Source of the DNA: Halieaceae bacterium
GTDB taxonomy: Bacteria; Pseudomonadota; Gammaproteobacteria; Pseudomonadales; Halieaceae
DNA length: 46,112 nt
Direction: 5' to 3'
Assembly (NCBI GenBank): GCA_902613175.1
Contig: CACMGJ010000017.1
Location: forward strand, 1-46,112
The position numbers were made by a program, and so were the translations under genes. The notes below the pieces were generated by a model, which searched no databases, was not told where the DNA came from, and saw nothing but the letters and a program-made list of their open reading frames with translations. Numbering within the stretch: the first letter of the stretch is position 1; each line of letters opens with the position of its first letter. This document shows positions 21,544-32,209 of the stretch, in pieces.

Positions 21544-22257
21544 TCAACGACGCCACACTACACCGTTTTGAGCAATCTCCGACAACTTATCTAGACGAGC
21601 CTCATGGGCTCGCGCCTCGTCGTCTGTCACAGAAATGACCCTCAACTTGGGCCTGTCGGCTGGGAGTCGCCGAATCGTACCTGCACTGCCTGCGGTAGAT
21701 CCGGTCACATCGTCATCTGCGGATAGGCCAAGCGTGGTCTGCCCACCCGTCATCAGCAGATAAACATCAGCCAGAATCTCAGCATCGAGCAACGCACCAT
21801 GCAAAGTTCGGTTGCTATTATCGACGGCGTAACGTTGGCACAACGCATCCAGATTATTTCGCTGTCCCGGATGTTTTGCCCTGGCCAATTGTAGGCTATC
21901 GGTAATCTTGCACTCAGATGCAACAAGGCGAGCGTCCGCATCCAGTAGCTTCAGTTCAGCATCGATAAAGCCGACATCGAAGGGCGCGTTGTGGATGATC
22001 AACTCAGCGCCCCGGATGAAGTCCATAAATTCGTCCGCAACACGCGAAAAGACGGGCTTATCGGCCAAGAATTCTTCAGTAATACCGTGAACTTCCAGCG
22101 CGCCTTGATCAATGGCACGCTCGGGCTTAATGTACTGGTGGTAATGGCGACCGGTAAGCTTCCGGTCAACGATCTCAACGCAGCCAATTTCAATGATCCT
22201 ATGGCCTTGGCTTACTTCAAGTCCCGTTGTTTCCGCATCCAGTACGACCTGACGCAT
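21544..22257 (-). CDS. dnaQ: DNA polymerase III epsilon subunit (3'-5' proofreading exonuclease)
   Basis: Proofreading subunit of the replicative polymerase. The 237-residue protein has the DEDDh exonuclease motifs: LDAETTGL with Asp7 and Glu9, HNAPFDVGFID, and HGALLDAEILADVY, which supplies the final His and Asp. The C-terminal tail after about residue 180 is low in similarity and would bind the alpha subunit. It begins one base after the rnhA stop, so the two are probably translated from one message, as in pseudomonads and unlike the divergent E. coli arrangement. Confidence 0.95.
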   Translation of the reverse strand: MRQVVLDAETTGLEVSQGHRIIEIGCVEIVDRKLTGRHYHQYIKPERAIDQGALEVHGITEEFLADKPVFSRVADEFMDFIRGAELIIHNAPFDVGFIDAELKLLDADARLVASECKITDSLQLARAKHPGQRNNLDALCQRYAVDNSNRTLHGALLDAEILADVYLLMTGGQTTLGLSADDDVTGSTAGSAGTIRRLPADRPKLRVISVTDDEARAHEARLDKLSEIAQNGVVWRR

Positions 22258-22258
22258 G

Positions 22259-22699
22259 CTAGCTAACTCCTAATTCGTCCATCGCTAAGTTCGCCAACCC
22301 GTCGGCACGCTCATTTTCAGGGTGCCCCGCATGTCCTTTCACCCAGCGCCAATCAACCTTATGTCTTAGACACTCAGTGTCCAGTCTTTGCCATAGATCT
22401 TTGTTTTTAACCGGCTTTTTGGCGGCCGTCTTCCAGCCATTGGCTTTCCAGTTGCGAATCCAGCGGGTGATACCGTCTTTTACATAGGTAGAGTCGGTCG
22501 TGAGGACAACCGCACACGGTTCCGTCATTACCTCGAGGGCACTGATCGCGGCGAGCAACTCCATTCGGTTGTTGGTCGTGTTCTCCTCAGAGCCACGAAG
22601 CTCCCGTTCGTGGCCGCCAAACCGGAGCACAGCCCCCCATCCGCCAGGGCCCGGGTTGCCACGGCAGCCCCCGTCAGTGAAGACCTCAACTGTTTTCAT
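22259..22699 (-). CDS. rnhA: Ribonuclease HI
   Basis: Endonuclease that degrades the RNA strand of RNA-DNA hybrids, such as R-loops and ColE1-type primers. The 146-residue protein has the catalytic Asp9 ([12 protein letters not shown]), Glu47 ([10 protein letters not shown]) and Asp69 ([11 protein letters not shown]), plus the basic handle [15 protein letters not shown] and [14 protein letters not shown]. The start overlaps the end of the methyltransferase gene by 14 bp and the stop is followed after one base by dnaQ. Confidence 0.97.
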   Translation of the reverse strand: MKTVEVFTDGGCRGNPGPGGWGAVLRFGGHERELRGSEENTTNNRMELLAAISALEVMTEPCAVVLTTDSTYVKDGITRWIRNWKANGWKTAAKKPVKNKDLWQRLDTECLRHKVDWRWVKGHAGHPENERADGLANLAMDELGVS

Positions 22700-23498
22700 T
22701 CAATGGGTTGTTTCCAGAGCGCTGATGTGTCTCGGCGCCGACAGCCGGCCTCGACACGGGAATAGGCACCAGACGGGGCCGTACACGCCGGCGCTGAAGC
22801 CCTTTAATGCCTGCACCCACCTGTTTCTTCGCATGCAAAACGAATGCGCCACCCATGGGTACGCGGTGATCAATCAACCAATCATCGAGCCGTGCCATCC
22901 AGCGGAACAGCGCACCTTTACCAATAGGCCTCAACACGAGCTTATGCTTGGGTTTATCCGCCTGAAAATTCAAGAGTGACAACCAGTCCATCAACTTGGG
23001 TATGCGCTCCAGTTGGAGATCACGCCATTTTCGAGGCGATATGAATCTAGCCATTAACCAGCCCAATCCAAAAAAGCTTTCCGGATTAAAGCCCACAATG
23101 ATCACATTGCCGTTGGGAACAAGTACGCGGTGTATTTCCCTCAGCACCTGGTGAGGCTCACCTGCAACCTCAAGACTATGAAACACAACGACCGTATCAA
23201 TCGTTTCAGTACCAAAAGGGAGCCACTCATCGGTGCAAACAACGCTTTGTGCGCCTTCAACCACAGCGCCATTACTAGAGGCCACCAGTTTGTTCTGTGA
23301 ATGCGCGACATCTTTGATTGATAGATCAGGTGGCACGCCTAGAAATAGCGTGTGATAACCAAATAAGCGCTCAAGCTGGCTATCTAGCTCATCGACCACT
23401 TGCTGTCGCAACCGGCGGCCCACAGGCGCAGACGTATACCACTCGTGCAAATGGTCTCGAGTCGTAATGTGGTGCTTTTTAGCAGCTTGATTTCCCAT
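22686..23498 (-). CDS. Class I SAM-dependent methyltransferase (YafS-like)
   Basis: Predicted methyltransferase of unknown substrate; gloB-methyltransferase-rnhA-dnaQ neighbourhoods are conserved in gammaproteobacteria, where it is called YafS. The 270-residue protein has a Methyltransf_11-like core: a degenerate motif I ([12 protein letters not shown]), an acidic motif ([37 protein letters not shown] in shape) and [17 protein letters not shown]. The C-terminal tail is Arg-rich. It is divergent from gloB and overlaps rnhA, so it is likely the first gene of the set. Confidence 0.85.
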   Translation of the reverse strand: MGNQAAKKHHITTRDHLHEWYTSAPVGRRLRQQVVDELDSQLERLFGYHTLFLGVPPDLSIKDVAHSQNKLVASSNGAVVEGAQSVVCTDEWLPFGTETIDTVVVFHSLEVAGEPHQVLREIHRVLVPNGNVIIVGFNPESFFGLGWLMARFISPRKWRDLQLERIPKLMDWLSLLNFQADKPKHKLVLRPIGKGALFRWMARLDDWLIDHRVPMGGAFVLHAKKQVGAGIKGLQRRRVRPRLVPIPVSRPAVGAETHQRSGNNPLNENS

Positions 23499-23556
23499 CC
23501 ACCAAGGGTATCGTTTCCCGAGTTGACTGCAAATAGCTTAGGTAACGAGAAATCCT

Positions 23557-24318
23557 ATGAATATCACCCCCATCCCTGCATTTTCCGACAATTACATCTG
23601 GATGATCGTCCATGAAGGCCGAGCCGCCGTCGTTGACCCGGGCGATCCAACCCCAGTGCTCAAGACTCTAGAGGAGCAAGGCCTCGTACTCGATACCATC
23701 ATCATCACCCATCATCACTTTGATCACACAGGCGGTGTTGGCGCGCTGAAAACCACTACTGGATGTCGAGTTATTGGTCCCAATAACCCCAAAATTGCGG
23801 ACATTGACGAGACAATGACTGAAGGGGCTCAGGTCACGGTTCTTGGGTATGAATTCGAGGTCATGGAAGTGCCGGGGCACACCCTGGATCACATTGCCTA
23901 CTACAACGCAGAGGATGGGACACTGTTTTGCGGTGATACCTTGTTCGTAGGTGGCTGTGGTCGGGTATTTGAAGGCACTTTTCCCATGATGCAGCAATCT
24001 TTGGCGAAACTGAGCGAGCTACCCAGCGGGACCAAGGTCTACTGCACGCACGAGTACACCATGGCCAATCTCAGCTTTGCTCGTAAAGTTGAACCTACGA
24101 ATACCGATTTAATGGCCCATATTCAGACCTGCGAGCGAAGGCGTGACAGCGATTTACCCACAGTGCCTTCGACCATCGGGCAAGAACTGCTCATTAACCC
24201 CTTCCTTCGCTGGCACTCCCCCGCCATCGTCGCGCAGCTCAAACAGGAAGGGCGTCACACGGGCGATTCACCTGCAGATATTTTTGGTGCTGTGAGGGGC
24301 TGGAAAGACGAAGGCTAG
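23557..24318 (+). CDS. gloB: Hydroxyacylglutathione hydrolase (glyoxalase II)
   Basis: Hydrolyses S-lactoylglutathione to lactate and glutathione, the second step of methylglyoxal detoxification. The 253-residue protein has the metal site HHHFDH (His52, His54, Asp56, His57), VPGHTLDHIAYY, FCGDTLFVGGCGRVFEGT and CTHEYTMANLSFA, with the C-terminal substrate domain ending in NPFLRWHSPAI and RGWKDEG. Length and motifs fit GloB closely and differ from the ETHE1-like enzyme at 14.7 kb. ATG 23557 opens MNITPIPAFSDNYIW, the family N-terminus. Confidence 0.96.
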   Translation: MNITPIPAFSDNYIWMIVHEGRAAVVDPGDPTPVLKTLEEQGLVLDTIIITHHHFDHTGGVGALKTTTGCRVIGPNNPKIADIDETMTEGAQVTVLGYEFEVMEVPGHTLDHIAYYNAEDGTLFCGDTLFVGGCGRVFEGTFPMMQQSLAKLSELPSGTKVYCTHEYTMANLSFARKVEPTNTDLMAHIQTCERRRDSDLPTVPSTIGQELLINPFLRWHSPAIVAQLKQEGRHTGDSPADIFGAVRGWKDEG

Positions 24319-24389
24319 CTGCTCGGAGTTGCATTTTCTGAGTTGAATTTATTGATCATGCTGGGGTCATTAACGCCAAGCTTTATGCG

Positions 24390-27300
24390 TTATCCCTCGT
24401 AGATCGGCACTTCGTATAATTCTGCTAACCCCGAGAAATAAAGTGCAACCCGAGTATCAATCACATCCGGGTGATGAGACTGATCGTAGAGCTGCATCGC
24501 AGATCGATATCTTAGTAATTGATCTCGATAGCGAGTCGCCTCCTCGCTCAAGAAGTCAGTCAATGACTCCTCTTGTGCTGGGCGACTGGTCTTGTAATCG
24601 ATAATCCAGCGGATACCCGTTTGTGCATCGATGAACGTACGATCAACCACAAGTTGCTTTTGTGTCTCCGCCACGAAAAGGGAGAGCTCTGACTGTGCGT
24701 CGTGGTGATGGGCCGCTAGGACCCAGCGACCCACCTCGTCACCAAGCACACGGTTCACATCGATAATCAGTGATTTCAGCTCCTCCGCGATATCGGCACT
24801 GGGACTAGAAAGCTCAGTCAACTGAAATCTCATCGCTCGTGATATAGAGTCAGGACATTCAGTTGGCAGCGGATCTTGTAGCGCCAGTAACTCTAGGCCA
24901 CGGTGCAGCGCTGTTCCGTTGCGCCTACTCTGCAGATTTCCTGACCTCAATGCAGACGCAGGCGATGCCTCGGCAGTTTCGCTCAAGAGCCTGTCCGGCG
25001 TTTCAACCACCCGCAGCAGTTGGCTATGCCCCGGCTCTACCACGACCTTGCTTTGACTCTCGTCTGGTGGATGAAATTGAACCTGAGGCGCTGCGGCGCA
25101 GAAGTTAGACCAAAAGCTGCCGGTGTTTCTTGGCGGCCAGTGAGACTCGGACGACAACGTAGCAGTCACTCTGCAACTCTCGCGTGCTCGGGTTATCCCG
25201 ACATAGTAGAGGCGAATGAGCTCTTGAGCCTCCTTACGCCTGTTAACAAACCCCAGGTAGTCGTAAAGCGTGTCTTCTGCGTCAGATGCAGGCCGTGCGG
25301 CGATCAAAAGTCCGTTTTGCTCATCTCGATTCCACCGCAACAGGGGTTTTTTACTAGATCGACCGGTTTTCCCTGCGCCTACAATAAAGACATGATCGAA
25401 TTCGAGTCCTTTGCTCCGGTGCAAGGTCATCAACTCAACACGCGCTGTAGCTGACTCAATGGTCGCGTGTTTTGTTTCTAGCCAGGTAACTAAACGGTCG
25501 GCATCTAAACCCGCCCCCCCTGCTTCCTGATCCCTTAATTGGTGGAAGAAGGCACGCGTGTCCGACTGCTCCTCTTCAGGCAAGATGAGATCCCCACCGA
25601 GGCGTTTCCAGGTTTCCTCGACCCAGTTGACAAGGTTTAAACGATCACGCTTGCCCTCAGCCCATAGAAGTGCTCTCAGGGCAAACAGCCCACGCTTCTG
25701 GCCATCCGCTGATAACTCAACGCTGCCGTCTACTAATTTCTCAACCGAAGCGGTCAGCGAGTATCGAGCCAATATGGGTATCAGTAAGCCTAGATCCTTG
25801 AGGGTTAAGCCCACCATTGGACTGCGCAACAAAGCGACCAGTGCCACGGTATCGGCTGGATTAGCTAGATAGCGGCTTAACGACACCAGGTCCATGACCG
25901 CCGCTCTGCGGGAGAACGAGGTGAGATCCGAACCGACGATGTCTATCCCATTATCGCGCAACATTCTGGATATGGGCTCGAGCGAGGAGCGAGTTCTTGC
26001 TAACACACCAATGGTGCTGTCACTCGATTGACTCAGCAGCTCGCAAATTTTCGAAAATACAAAGTTTGTCTCCAGCACTTGATCATCGGGAAAATTATGA
26101 ATTTCAACGGCCTGCTCAAGACCTGGAGATCGCGTCGCTTCGGCTATGGTCATGGGTACAACGCCGAGTCGGCGATCCCCATACATGGGGACAATCGAGG
26201 AAAACTGTTGGTTTACCCAGTCGATCACGCCTGCTTGAGAGCGAAAGTTGCGCGACAGTGATCGGTCGTTAAGCAGAACTTCCGCGATACCCTCCTCCCG
26301 TACTTTAAGAAACAGCTCCACGTCTGCATAACGGAACCCATAAATACTCTGCATTGCATCACCCACGATAAATAACGTGCGCGGATGCCTAGGGTTCATG
26401 TGGTTGTGCTCTGACCAGCCTCGGCAAAGTTTTTGAAGCAAGCGGTATTGACCTTTAGAGGTATCCTGAAACTCATCCACCAGAATGTGCGCTAGTTGAT
26501 AGTCGAGTCGAAGTGCAAGGTCTGTAGGCTCTTCATCGGTTCCAAGCGCCGCTTCAGCAGACATGGCAATGTGGGTGTGGTCAACCACACCTCTCGATCG
26601 AAAAACGGTCAGTAATTGAGCTGCGAGGGTCGGCAACACACGAGATAGGTGAAGCACCCCTTGCCACTCTTGATCATCGTTTTTTGTGCTTGGCAAATAA
26701 GCGATTTCTATCAGTAAATCCAACCAGACTGTCCGGTCCTCAAGCGTCGAAATAAGTCCCAGCACGTCGTCCTTCGCTGTTTGATCAACCTTGGCCTGAA
26801 AGCCGTTATTCTTATCGAGACGTTTTCTGGGCTTTTCATCGCCTGTGAGAATCCAACGCACTACCCATTGCCAACTACGCAGCTGAGCCGGTTCGTTGCC
26901 GAGTTGAATAGGGGCTGCCGGGATATCAACTTTTTGAGGCTCCACCAGTCCACTCTCTACGTAAGCGTTCAAACGGCCCATAGCGGCGTTTGCCTGTTGC
27001 TCAAGCTCTGACAGCCAGTGAGCGTCGATCGTCTGTGTAAGGACTGACAGGCGCTCAGAGATAACTGCCTGAACGGTTGCGGTAAGTCGCTGGCTCGCGC
27101 CCTCAGGATCGGTATGCTGACCCAACTCTGGTAACCAATCAGCTCGGCGACCCAGCAACTCAATGAGCAATTCAGAGCAGCGCTGCCAATTGTTATCCAT
27201 ACTCAGCAGTAATTGACGCAGCGCCTCGCCTCGACTCGATTCCTCGCCAACGAGCTCATATAACTCTGACGTCGCTTTCTGATAAAGCGGCAGCACATCA

Positions 27301-27716
27301 TCTGTCACGGTGATACCACCGCCAAGCCCACTCAACACGGGCATTACACGATTTAATTGCGCCGCTAGTCCATCAATCGTACGGATGTTCAAGCTCTCTG
27401 CAGTCAAGCTCCAGTTTAAGGCTCTCGAATGCGCCAAGACCGCATCTGCCAGTGACTGGGTTCGGGCCTCATGCTCATTCTCTGCCTGAGTACCCTGCGC
27501 AGCTGCGGCGAGTGCCTCCATCACACGCTCGCGCATCTCTGCCGCTGCTTTACGGGTAAAGGTAATCGCCAATACCTGCTCTGGACGTTCCACGGTGACA
27601 AGCAACGCAAGAACCCGCTGCGTCAGCAGGCTAGTCTTTCCCGAACCCGCCGGCGCAGTGACACAAAAGCTTTTTGCGGTATCTAGGACCTCATGACGGA
27701 CGGCTGCGTCACTCAC
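24390..27716 (-). CDS. UvrD-family helicase/nuclease, AddA-like double-strand-break repair subunit
   Basis: Large helicase-nuclease expected to act with its partner at DNA ends, doing the RecBCD job. The 1108-residue protein has Walker A TAPAGSGKTSLL near residue 25, ITFTRKAAAEMRERV, Walker B HILVDEFQDTSKGQYRLL, and SLSRNFRSQAGVIDWVN in the first part. Next come LMTLHRSKGLEFDHVFIVG and RLYYVGITRARESC, and a PD-(D/E)XK nuclease near the C-terminus (IRWIIDYKTSRP). GTG 27716 is chosen because GAGGAG lies 7 bp before it and MSDAAVRHEVLD fits family N-termini; ATG 27737 adds seven residues. It overlaps the upstream gene by 8 bp, so the pair is translationally coupled. Confidence 0.9.
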   Translation of the reverse strand: MSDAAVRHEVLDTAKSFCVTAPAGSGKTSLLTQRVLALLVTVERPEQVLAITFTRKAAAEMRERVMEALAAAAQGTQAENEHEARTQSLADAVLAHSRALNWSLTAESLNIRTIDGLAAQLNRVMPVLSGLGGGITVTDDVLPLYQKATSELYELVGEESSRGEALRQLLLSMDNNWQRCSELLIELLGRRADWLPELGQHTDPEGASQRLTATVQAVISERLSVLTQTIDAHWLSELEQQANAAMGRLNAYVESGLVEPQKVDIPAAPIQLGNEPAQLRSWQWVVRWILTGDEKPRKRLDKNNGFQAKVDQTAKDDVLGLISTLEDRTVWLDLLIEIAYLPSTKNDDQEWQGVLHLSRVLPTLAAQLLTVFRSRGVVDHTHIAMSAEAALGTDEEPTDLALRLDYQLAHILVDEFQDTSKGQYRLLQKLCRGWSEHNHMNPRHPRTLFIVGDAMQSIYGFRYADVELFLKVREEGIAEVLLNDRSLSRNFRSQAGVIDWVNQQFSSIVPMYGDRRLGVVPMTIAEATRSPGLEQAVEIHNFPDDQVLETNFVFSKICELLSQSSDSTIGVLARTRSSLEPISRMLRDNGIDIVGSDLTSFSRRAAVMDLVSLSRYLANPADTVALVALLRSPMVGLTLKDLGLLIPILARYSLTASVEKLVDGSVELSADGQKRGLFALRALLWAEGKRDRLNLVNWVEETWKRLGGDLILPEEEQSDTRAFFHQLRDQEAGGAGLDADRLVTWLETKHATIESATARVELMTLHRSKGLEFDHVFIVGAGKTGRSSKKPLLRWNRDEQNGLLIAARPASDAEDTLYDYLGFVNRRKEAQELIRLYYVGITRARESCRVTATLSSESHWPPRNTGSFWSNFCAAAPQVQFHPPDESQSKVVVEPGHSQLLRVVETPDRLLSETAEASPASALRSGNLQSRRNGTALHRGLELLALQDPLPTECPDSISRAMRFQLTELSSPSADIAEELKSLIIDVNRVLGDEVGRWVLAAHHHDAQSELSLFVAETQKQLVVDRTFIDAQTGIRWIIDYKTSRPAQEESLTDFLSEEATRYRDQLLRYRSAMQLYDQSHHPDVIDTRVALYFSGLAELYEVPIYEG

Positions 27717-30354
27717 CCGACAACTCCTCTTCAGCATCCCAATCGGACACTACATGAGCTCGGCAAATGGCGTCGTAGTGACAATAACGGCACGCACTGG
27801 GTGATGGTGCCGGTGTGCCGCTGCCATCGACAAAAGCGCTTACCAAGGACCTCAGATCGGCTAGCCACTGATCGTTCAAGCCAGCTAACTCGGTCACACC
27901 AGCGCGATCCATGGCTTTTTTGTTCTTCTTATCGGCATCATCAAGCCCAATATCGGCGCCAAGCGTCAAATAGCCGGGCTCGTTCATTGATACCTGACCA
28001 ATGGCGATTGTTTCCACGTTGGCGATGACCTGGCTATAACACGGAAGTTGAGGCGACTTGAGTGGGCTTTGCGACCAATCTGCTGCGGACTGTCCGGCGC
28101 TCGATTTGTAGTCGATGACAATCCGTTGCCCTGTGCTCAGGCGGTCCACTCGGTCGACTTTCAGCGATAGATTAATCCCTTCACACTTCCACTCGAGGGG
28201 TGCTTCGCTTAACTCCACGGTGAAACTAATGTCTCTACTGCCTTCAACATCGAGCCAGGCCCCCAAAATGCCACTCAGTCTCTGACGCTCCAAGTCCAGC
28301 GTAGACAGCCCTACTCTCTCTCTTACTGATGCTTTCAAACTCCTCGCCGCTTCATCGGCTGCCGCCTCGATAAGCACCTCACGATCCGCTCCAGTTAATG
28401 CTTTGATCTGATCACTGTTTTTCAGCGAGCTAAACAAGTGCTTTAGCGCCTCATGAAGCACGCCACCTCGCTCGCCGGGCGTAAGTGCTTCGGCTTCAGC
28501 CTCCAAGGGTCTGATACCTAGTTTATGATTCAGATGTGCTTTCAACGGGCAAGACGCTTGTTGCTCGAGCAGCGATATCCCCCCTGCTTGCTGGTTGGGA
28601 AGATTCGTAGCCAAACCTACGGAATCGTCGATCGATTCAAGACGCACAATAGTAACGCGATCACCACGAACCTCACTGGGTGCCTCGTCACGACCTACGC
28701 CGCAAAACCGGCTGGGAAGTTTTGCCGTACCGTCTGATACTCGGTGATACGTACAAGATACGTCTCCTGCTGAACTCAGCTGCCCAATCAGCCTCGCCGC
28801 AACCGTATAGTGAGCCTCCTCATCAATCTTGCTGATCTGGTAAGACCGACAGATCTGCCAGGGAATAAAACTCAACAAGCCAGGATTGGGCGGCAAGGAT
28901 TCGGAGGTCGCTCCAACTATGCGAGTAGCCTCAAAGGACAAACCCATGGTGTCGGCCAGACCCATCACCTGTAGCTTCCCCACGTCTGTCTGCGGTTGAA
29001 AAAGCTTTTCGGATAGCACCGAGCGGAGGCGCGAGACGAAAAGGGTTAACGGATACGGCTCATTATCGAGTGAATTGGCCTCAATCTCATCAAATAGCCC
29101 ATCAACCAACTCCAGCTGCTGATATTCCACAGAATCCAATCCAGAGGCCGATGGCCAGCCTGCTACCCGTAACAGAGTCGATACCCGCGCTCTCCATTCA
29201 CAGCCAGACAGGCGCAATAATGACAACCTATCAACGCGTGCCGCGGACAAAGCCATCTCTAGAGGGCTCTTTGGCACCACTTTGCCTAAGGCCTCCAGGA
29301 CATGTCGCAGTTCAAATACGCGCCGTTTTGAATTGAAAAGGTGCGCAATGACCGCGGCTTTGTCATTGCGGTCAGTGTCTAGCCAGCCATAAAACGGCGA
29401 GCGAAGTAGCGCAGTTACTTCAGCGCGTCCCAACCCTTGACCAATAAGGCCCAAGAGCAAGAGAGCGTCACGAAACATGGGCACTTTGGCCAATTCTATG
29501 CCGCGACTGAAGTTAACCGGAAGATCGGTGAACACCTGATCCGAGCTACCGAACAAATCACGTAACTCATGCTCTAACACCGGCCTGTCGCGCTGATAAT
29601 CAGCGAGCACTATGGCACTCACCCGACTGTTCTCATGCTGGTGAAAGCCCCATTTCGCTGCCGCTGCTATCTCTGCCTCGCGAGTTGGGTATCCCGCCGT
29701 AGAGATAACGCCATCAATGGATTCAGAGTGAAACCAGCGAGTCACCTTGAACCTGCTCGACAGAGCAGCCTCTACCGAAGGTACGGGTGCCTCTTCCGAA
29801 AGAAACCATACCTCTGAGTCTCGCTCCTTTTTCTCAGTCGCTATCAGCTCAGGAAGGTCTTCCGGCATCACCCAGCCTTCTTGCTTTAAGCGAATATCCA
29901 CTCGATCAAGCCACTTGAGAAAACACGCGGTATCTGATTCCGAGGCAAATAACGTGCGCACCTGCTCAGATGCCACTGGCACCCGATTATCCTTTAGCGA
30001 TGCTCGACATCTCGTCGCCAACGCTGCAGCAGCCTCAGGCTGCAACAAACTAAACGCATCGGTTTGTGACTCGTACCGCGAAATTACCTCTCGCCAAAGT
30101 GCCTCTACTTCAGAACTAACGAGCAAGCGTCTAGGGGGATCGCTCGTCTCCGCCTGCTGCTGCCATTCGTGGCGAAGCCATGCGTCCAGGGATAGGATCT
30201 TGGGAAAACGAGATACCGAAGAGCGGTACTGAGCCGACTCGCTGACTAGGTAGCGTGCTAAACGCTGTGTCGCTGTTATCACGGTGACGCCGTCGCCGAC
30301 TGCGCCTGAAATAGCGGCGATATTCGGCAGGGGCGATACAGCTGTCATAGTCAT
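27709..30354 (-). CDS. AddB-like PD-(D/E)XK nuclease, partner of the UvrD-family helicase
   Basis: Second subunit of an AddAB-like end-resection complex. The 881-residue protein lacks intact helicase motifs but ends in a PD-(D/E)XK nuclease: GERGGVLHEALKHLF, VDRVDRLSTGQRIVIDYKSSAG and then CRYCHYDAIC. Together with the Cys in EQQASCPLKAHL, these make four cysteines spaced like the iron-sulfur staple of AddB. The N-terminal half resembles an inactivated helicase fold (ITATQRLARYLV in place of Walker A). It matches the gammaproteobacterial probable DNA repair protein family. The start is uncertain between TTG 30372, ATG 30354 and ATG 30348, with no clear ribosome binding site. Confidence 0.87.
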   Translation of the reverse strand: MTMTAVSPLPNIAAISGAVGDGVTVITATQRLARYLVSESAQYRSSVSRFPKILSLDAWLRHEWQQQAETSDPPRRLLVSSEVEALWREVISRYESQTDAFSLLQPEAAAALATRCRASLKDNRVPVASEQVRTLFASESDTACFLKWLDRVDIRLKQEGWVMPEDLPELIATEKKERDSEVWFLSEEAPVPSVEAALSSRFKVTRWFHSESIDGVISTAGYPTREAEIAAAAKWGFHQHENSRVSAIVLADYQRDRPVLEHELRDLFGSSDQVFTDLPVNFSRGIELAKVPMFRDALLLLGLIGQGLGRAEVTALLRSPFYGWLDTDRNDKAAVIAHLFNSKRRVFELRHVLEALGKVVPKSPLEMALSAARVDRLSLLRLSGCEWRARVSTLLRVAGWPSASGLDSVEYQQLELVDGLFDEIEANSLDNEPYPLTLFVSRLRSVLSEKLFQPQTDVGKLQVMGLADTMGLSFEATRIVGATSESLPPNPGLLSFIPWQICRSYQISKIDEEAHYTVAARLIGQLSSAGDVSCTYHRVSDGTAKLPSRFCGVGRDEAPSEVRGDRVTIVRLESIDDSVGLATNLPNQQAGGISLLEQQASCPLKAHLNHKLGIRPLEAEAEALTPGERGGVLHEALKHLFSSLKNSDQIKALTGADREVLIEAAADEAARSLKASVRERVGLSTLDLERQRLSGILGAWLDVEGSRDISFTVELSEAPLEWKCEGINLSLKVDRVDRLSTGQRIVIDYKSSAGQSAADWSQSPLKSPQLPCYSQVIANVETIAIGQVSMNEPGYLTLGADIGLDDADKKNKKAMDRAGVTELAGLNDQWLADLRSLVSAFVDGSGTPAPSPSACRYCHYDAICRAHVVSDWDAEEELSGE

Positions 30355-30472
30355 GGGGATGTTATACAGCAAGCCTTGAGTCGATTAAATTACGAATCAT
30401 CCCGTTGTACTCATGACTACGCCACTTGTTCGGGGTATGCTCCGCTCTCATTTTTTTGAGCCCATAGAAGTA

Positions 30473-31549
30473 ATGAGCCAATCAAGCATTCACAACGTCA
30501 ATGTCGCGTCGCAGCAGGCTCTAACAGCACCTGTGGCACTTCGTTCATCTGTGCCTGTTGATGAGTCGATTTTCAGCTTTGTCAGAGAATCTCGCGAGGT
30601 TGTTAGAAATATTCTTGATCGCAAAGACCACCGTCTCATGGTCGTTGTGGGACCCTGCTCTATTCACGATCGTGACGCCGCAATCGACTACGCGGCTAAG
30701 CTAAAAGGGTTGTCAGACGAGCTTGACGATACGCTTTACATCATCATGCGTGTTTATTTTGAGAAGCCCAGGACGACTACAGGCTGGAAAGGCTTAATTA
30801 ATGATCCATCACTTGATGACTCATTTGACATTGAGGCCGGCCTCAAGCTGGGAAGGACGCTCCTGCGTGACCTTCTGGCGATGGGTTTACCGACCGCTAC
30901 TGAGGCGCTCGACCCCATCACGCCACAATACCTCCAGGACTTAATCTGCTGGTCAGCTATCGGCGCTCGAACAACCGAGTCACAGACTCACCGAGAGATG
31001 GCCAGTGGTCTCTCGTCAGCGGTTGGATTCAAAAATGGTACCGACGGGAGTCTAGATGTTGCGATTAATGCGCTGAAGTCAGTGCAACATCCACATCGCT
31101 TCCTTGGGATTAATTCTGAAGGTGTGGTTTCAATCTTTGAGACCCGCGGTAATCCTTACGGACACGTTGTCCTTCGTGGTGGCAGTAACGGGCCCAACTA
31201 CGACAGCGTTAATATTGCGAAATGTGAAGCTGCGCTCGCAAAAGCGTGTCTGCCCTCCAACATCATGGTTGATTGTAGTCACTCTAATTCAAGCAAGGAT
31301 CACAAGGTTCAGCCACTGGTGACACGTGACATCAGCAACCAAATACTGAAGGGTAACCAGTCGATTATTGGACTGATGCTAGAGAGCCATCTTCACGAAG
31401 GACGTCAGGATATCCCCGCGGATTTAAGAGATCTGCAATACGGCGTATCAGTGACAGACGCCTGTATGGATTGGGATACCACGGAGACCAGCTTGCGTGA
31501 GCTCGCTGAATGTTTGCGATCTACGCTAAGGCACCGACGAGAGGCCTAA
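30473..31549 (+). CDS. 3-deoxy-7-phosphoheptulonate synthase, AroF/G/H type
   Basis: Class I-alpha DAHP synthase that joins phosphoenolpyruvate and erythrose 4-phosphate, the entry to aromatic amino acid synthesis. The 358-residue protein carries [57 protein letters not shown] and [12 protein letters not shown], all active-site segments. Which aromatic amino acid inhibits it cannot be read with confidence. ATG 30473 (MSQSSIHN) gives the family length; an in-frame ATG at 30413 would add 20 residues. The stop overlaps the convergent nfuA stop by 2 bp. Confidence 0.95.
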   Translation: MSQSSIHNVNVASQQALTAPVALRSSVPVDESIFSFVRESREVVRNILDRKDHRLMVVVGPCSIHDRDAAIDYAAKLKGLSDELDDTLYIIMRVYFEKPRTTTGWKGLINDPSLDDSFDIEAGLKLGRTLLRDLLAMGLPTATEALDPITPQYLQDLICWSAIGARTTESQTHREMASGLSSAVGFKNGTDGSLDVAINALKSVQHPHRFLGINSEGVVSIFETRGNPYGHVVLRGGSNGPNYDSVNIAKCEAALAKACLPSNIMVDCSHSNSSKDHKVQPLVTRDISNQILKGNQSIIGLMLESHLHEGRQDIPADLRDLQYGVSVTDACMDWDTTETSLRELAECLRSTLRHRREA

Positions 31550-32121
31550 TAATAGGCGTTACTGCGGTCTGTATGATCAGTCATATCCCGAACACCGGCC
31601 AATTCAGGAATCTGCTCGGTCAGCGTTTTCTCGACGCCATCCTTGAGGGTGATACTGACAGCACTGCAGCCCTGACACCCCCCGCCGAAGCGCAGAATGG
31701 CAATATTATCTTCAGTGACCTCCACAAGCGAAACGTCACCGCCATGCGAGGCAAGCGAGGGATTTACCTCGTTGTAGAGTAAGTAGTTGATGCGATCCTC
31801 AATAGGGCTATCAGCATCGACGCGCGGCATTTTCGCATTAGGTGCTTTTATCGTAAGCTGGCCGCCCATTCGATCTTTTGCGTAATCAACGACCGCGTCT
31901 TCTAGAAAGGGTATACTCCGGTTCTCTATCCATGCATTGAAATGTTCGAAGTCATGCTGCTCATCACTTGCCTGCATGTCACCTTCGCGACAATAGGCAA
32001 TGCAGGTCTCAGCCCGTGGTGTACCGGGATTGTTGATAAAGACTCTAACGCCCAGCGCATCCGCCTGCTTATCTAACAGTTCTTTTAAATAAACACGTGC
32101 TGATTCGGTGATGGTGACCAT
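31546..32121 (-). CDS. nfuA: Fe-S biogenesis protein NfuA
   Basis: Carrier that delivers 4Fe-4S clusters to target enzymes, important under oxidative stress or iron limitation. The 191-residue product equals the E. coli length. It has a degenerate A-type domain (about 1-95, with Cys40 and Cys44) and a C-terminal Nfu domain with the cluster ligands Cys149 and Cys152 in [13 protein letters not shown] encoded nearby is itself a 4Fe-4S protein. The gene is divergent from the DUF2970 gene, sharing a 111-bp AT-rich gap. Confidence 0.96.
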   Translation of the reverse strand: MVTITESARVYLKELLDKQADALGVRVFINNPGTPRAETCIAYCREGDMQASDEQHDFEHFNAWIENRSIPFLEDAVVDYAKDRMGGQLTIKAPNAKMPRVDADSPIEDRINYLLYNEVNPSLASHGGDVSLVEVTEDNIAILRFGGGCQGCSAVSITLKDGVEKTLTEQIPELAGVRDMTDHTDRSNAYY

Positions 32122-32209
32122 GAGTTCCTCCGTCTGACGCCGCTAGGGTAACAGAAATCTTGTAAAAAGATTCTTACACTTGCATAACCCATATATGAAA
32201 ATAGAGTAT

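Noticed and set aside
24371-24392. TAACGC / GCGTTA inverted repeat between gloB and the AddA-like gene as a terminator
   Set aside because: Six-base arms with a 10-nt loop and no T-run on either strand.
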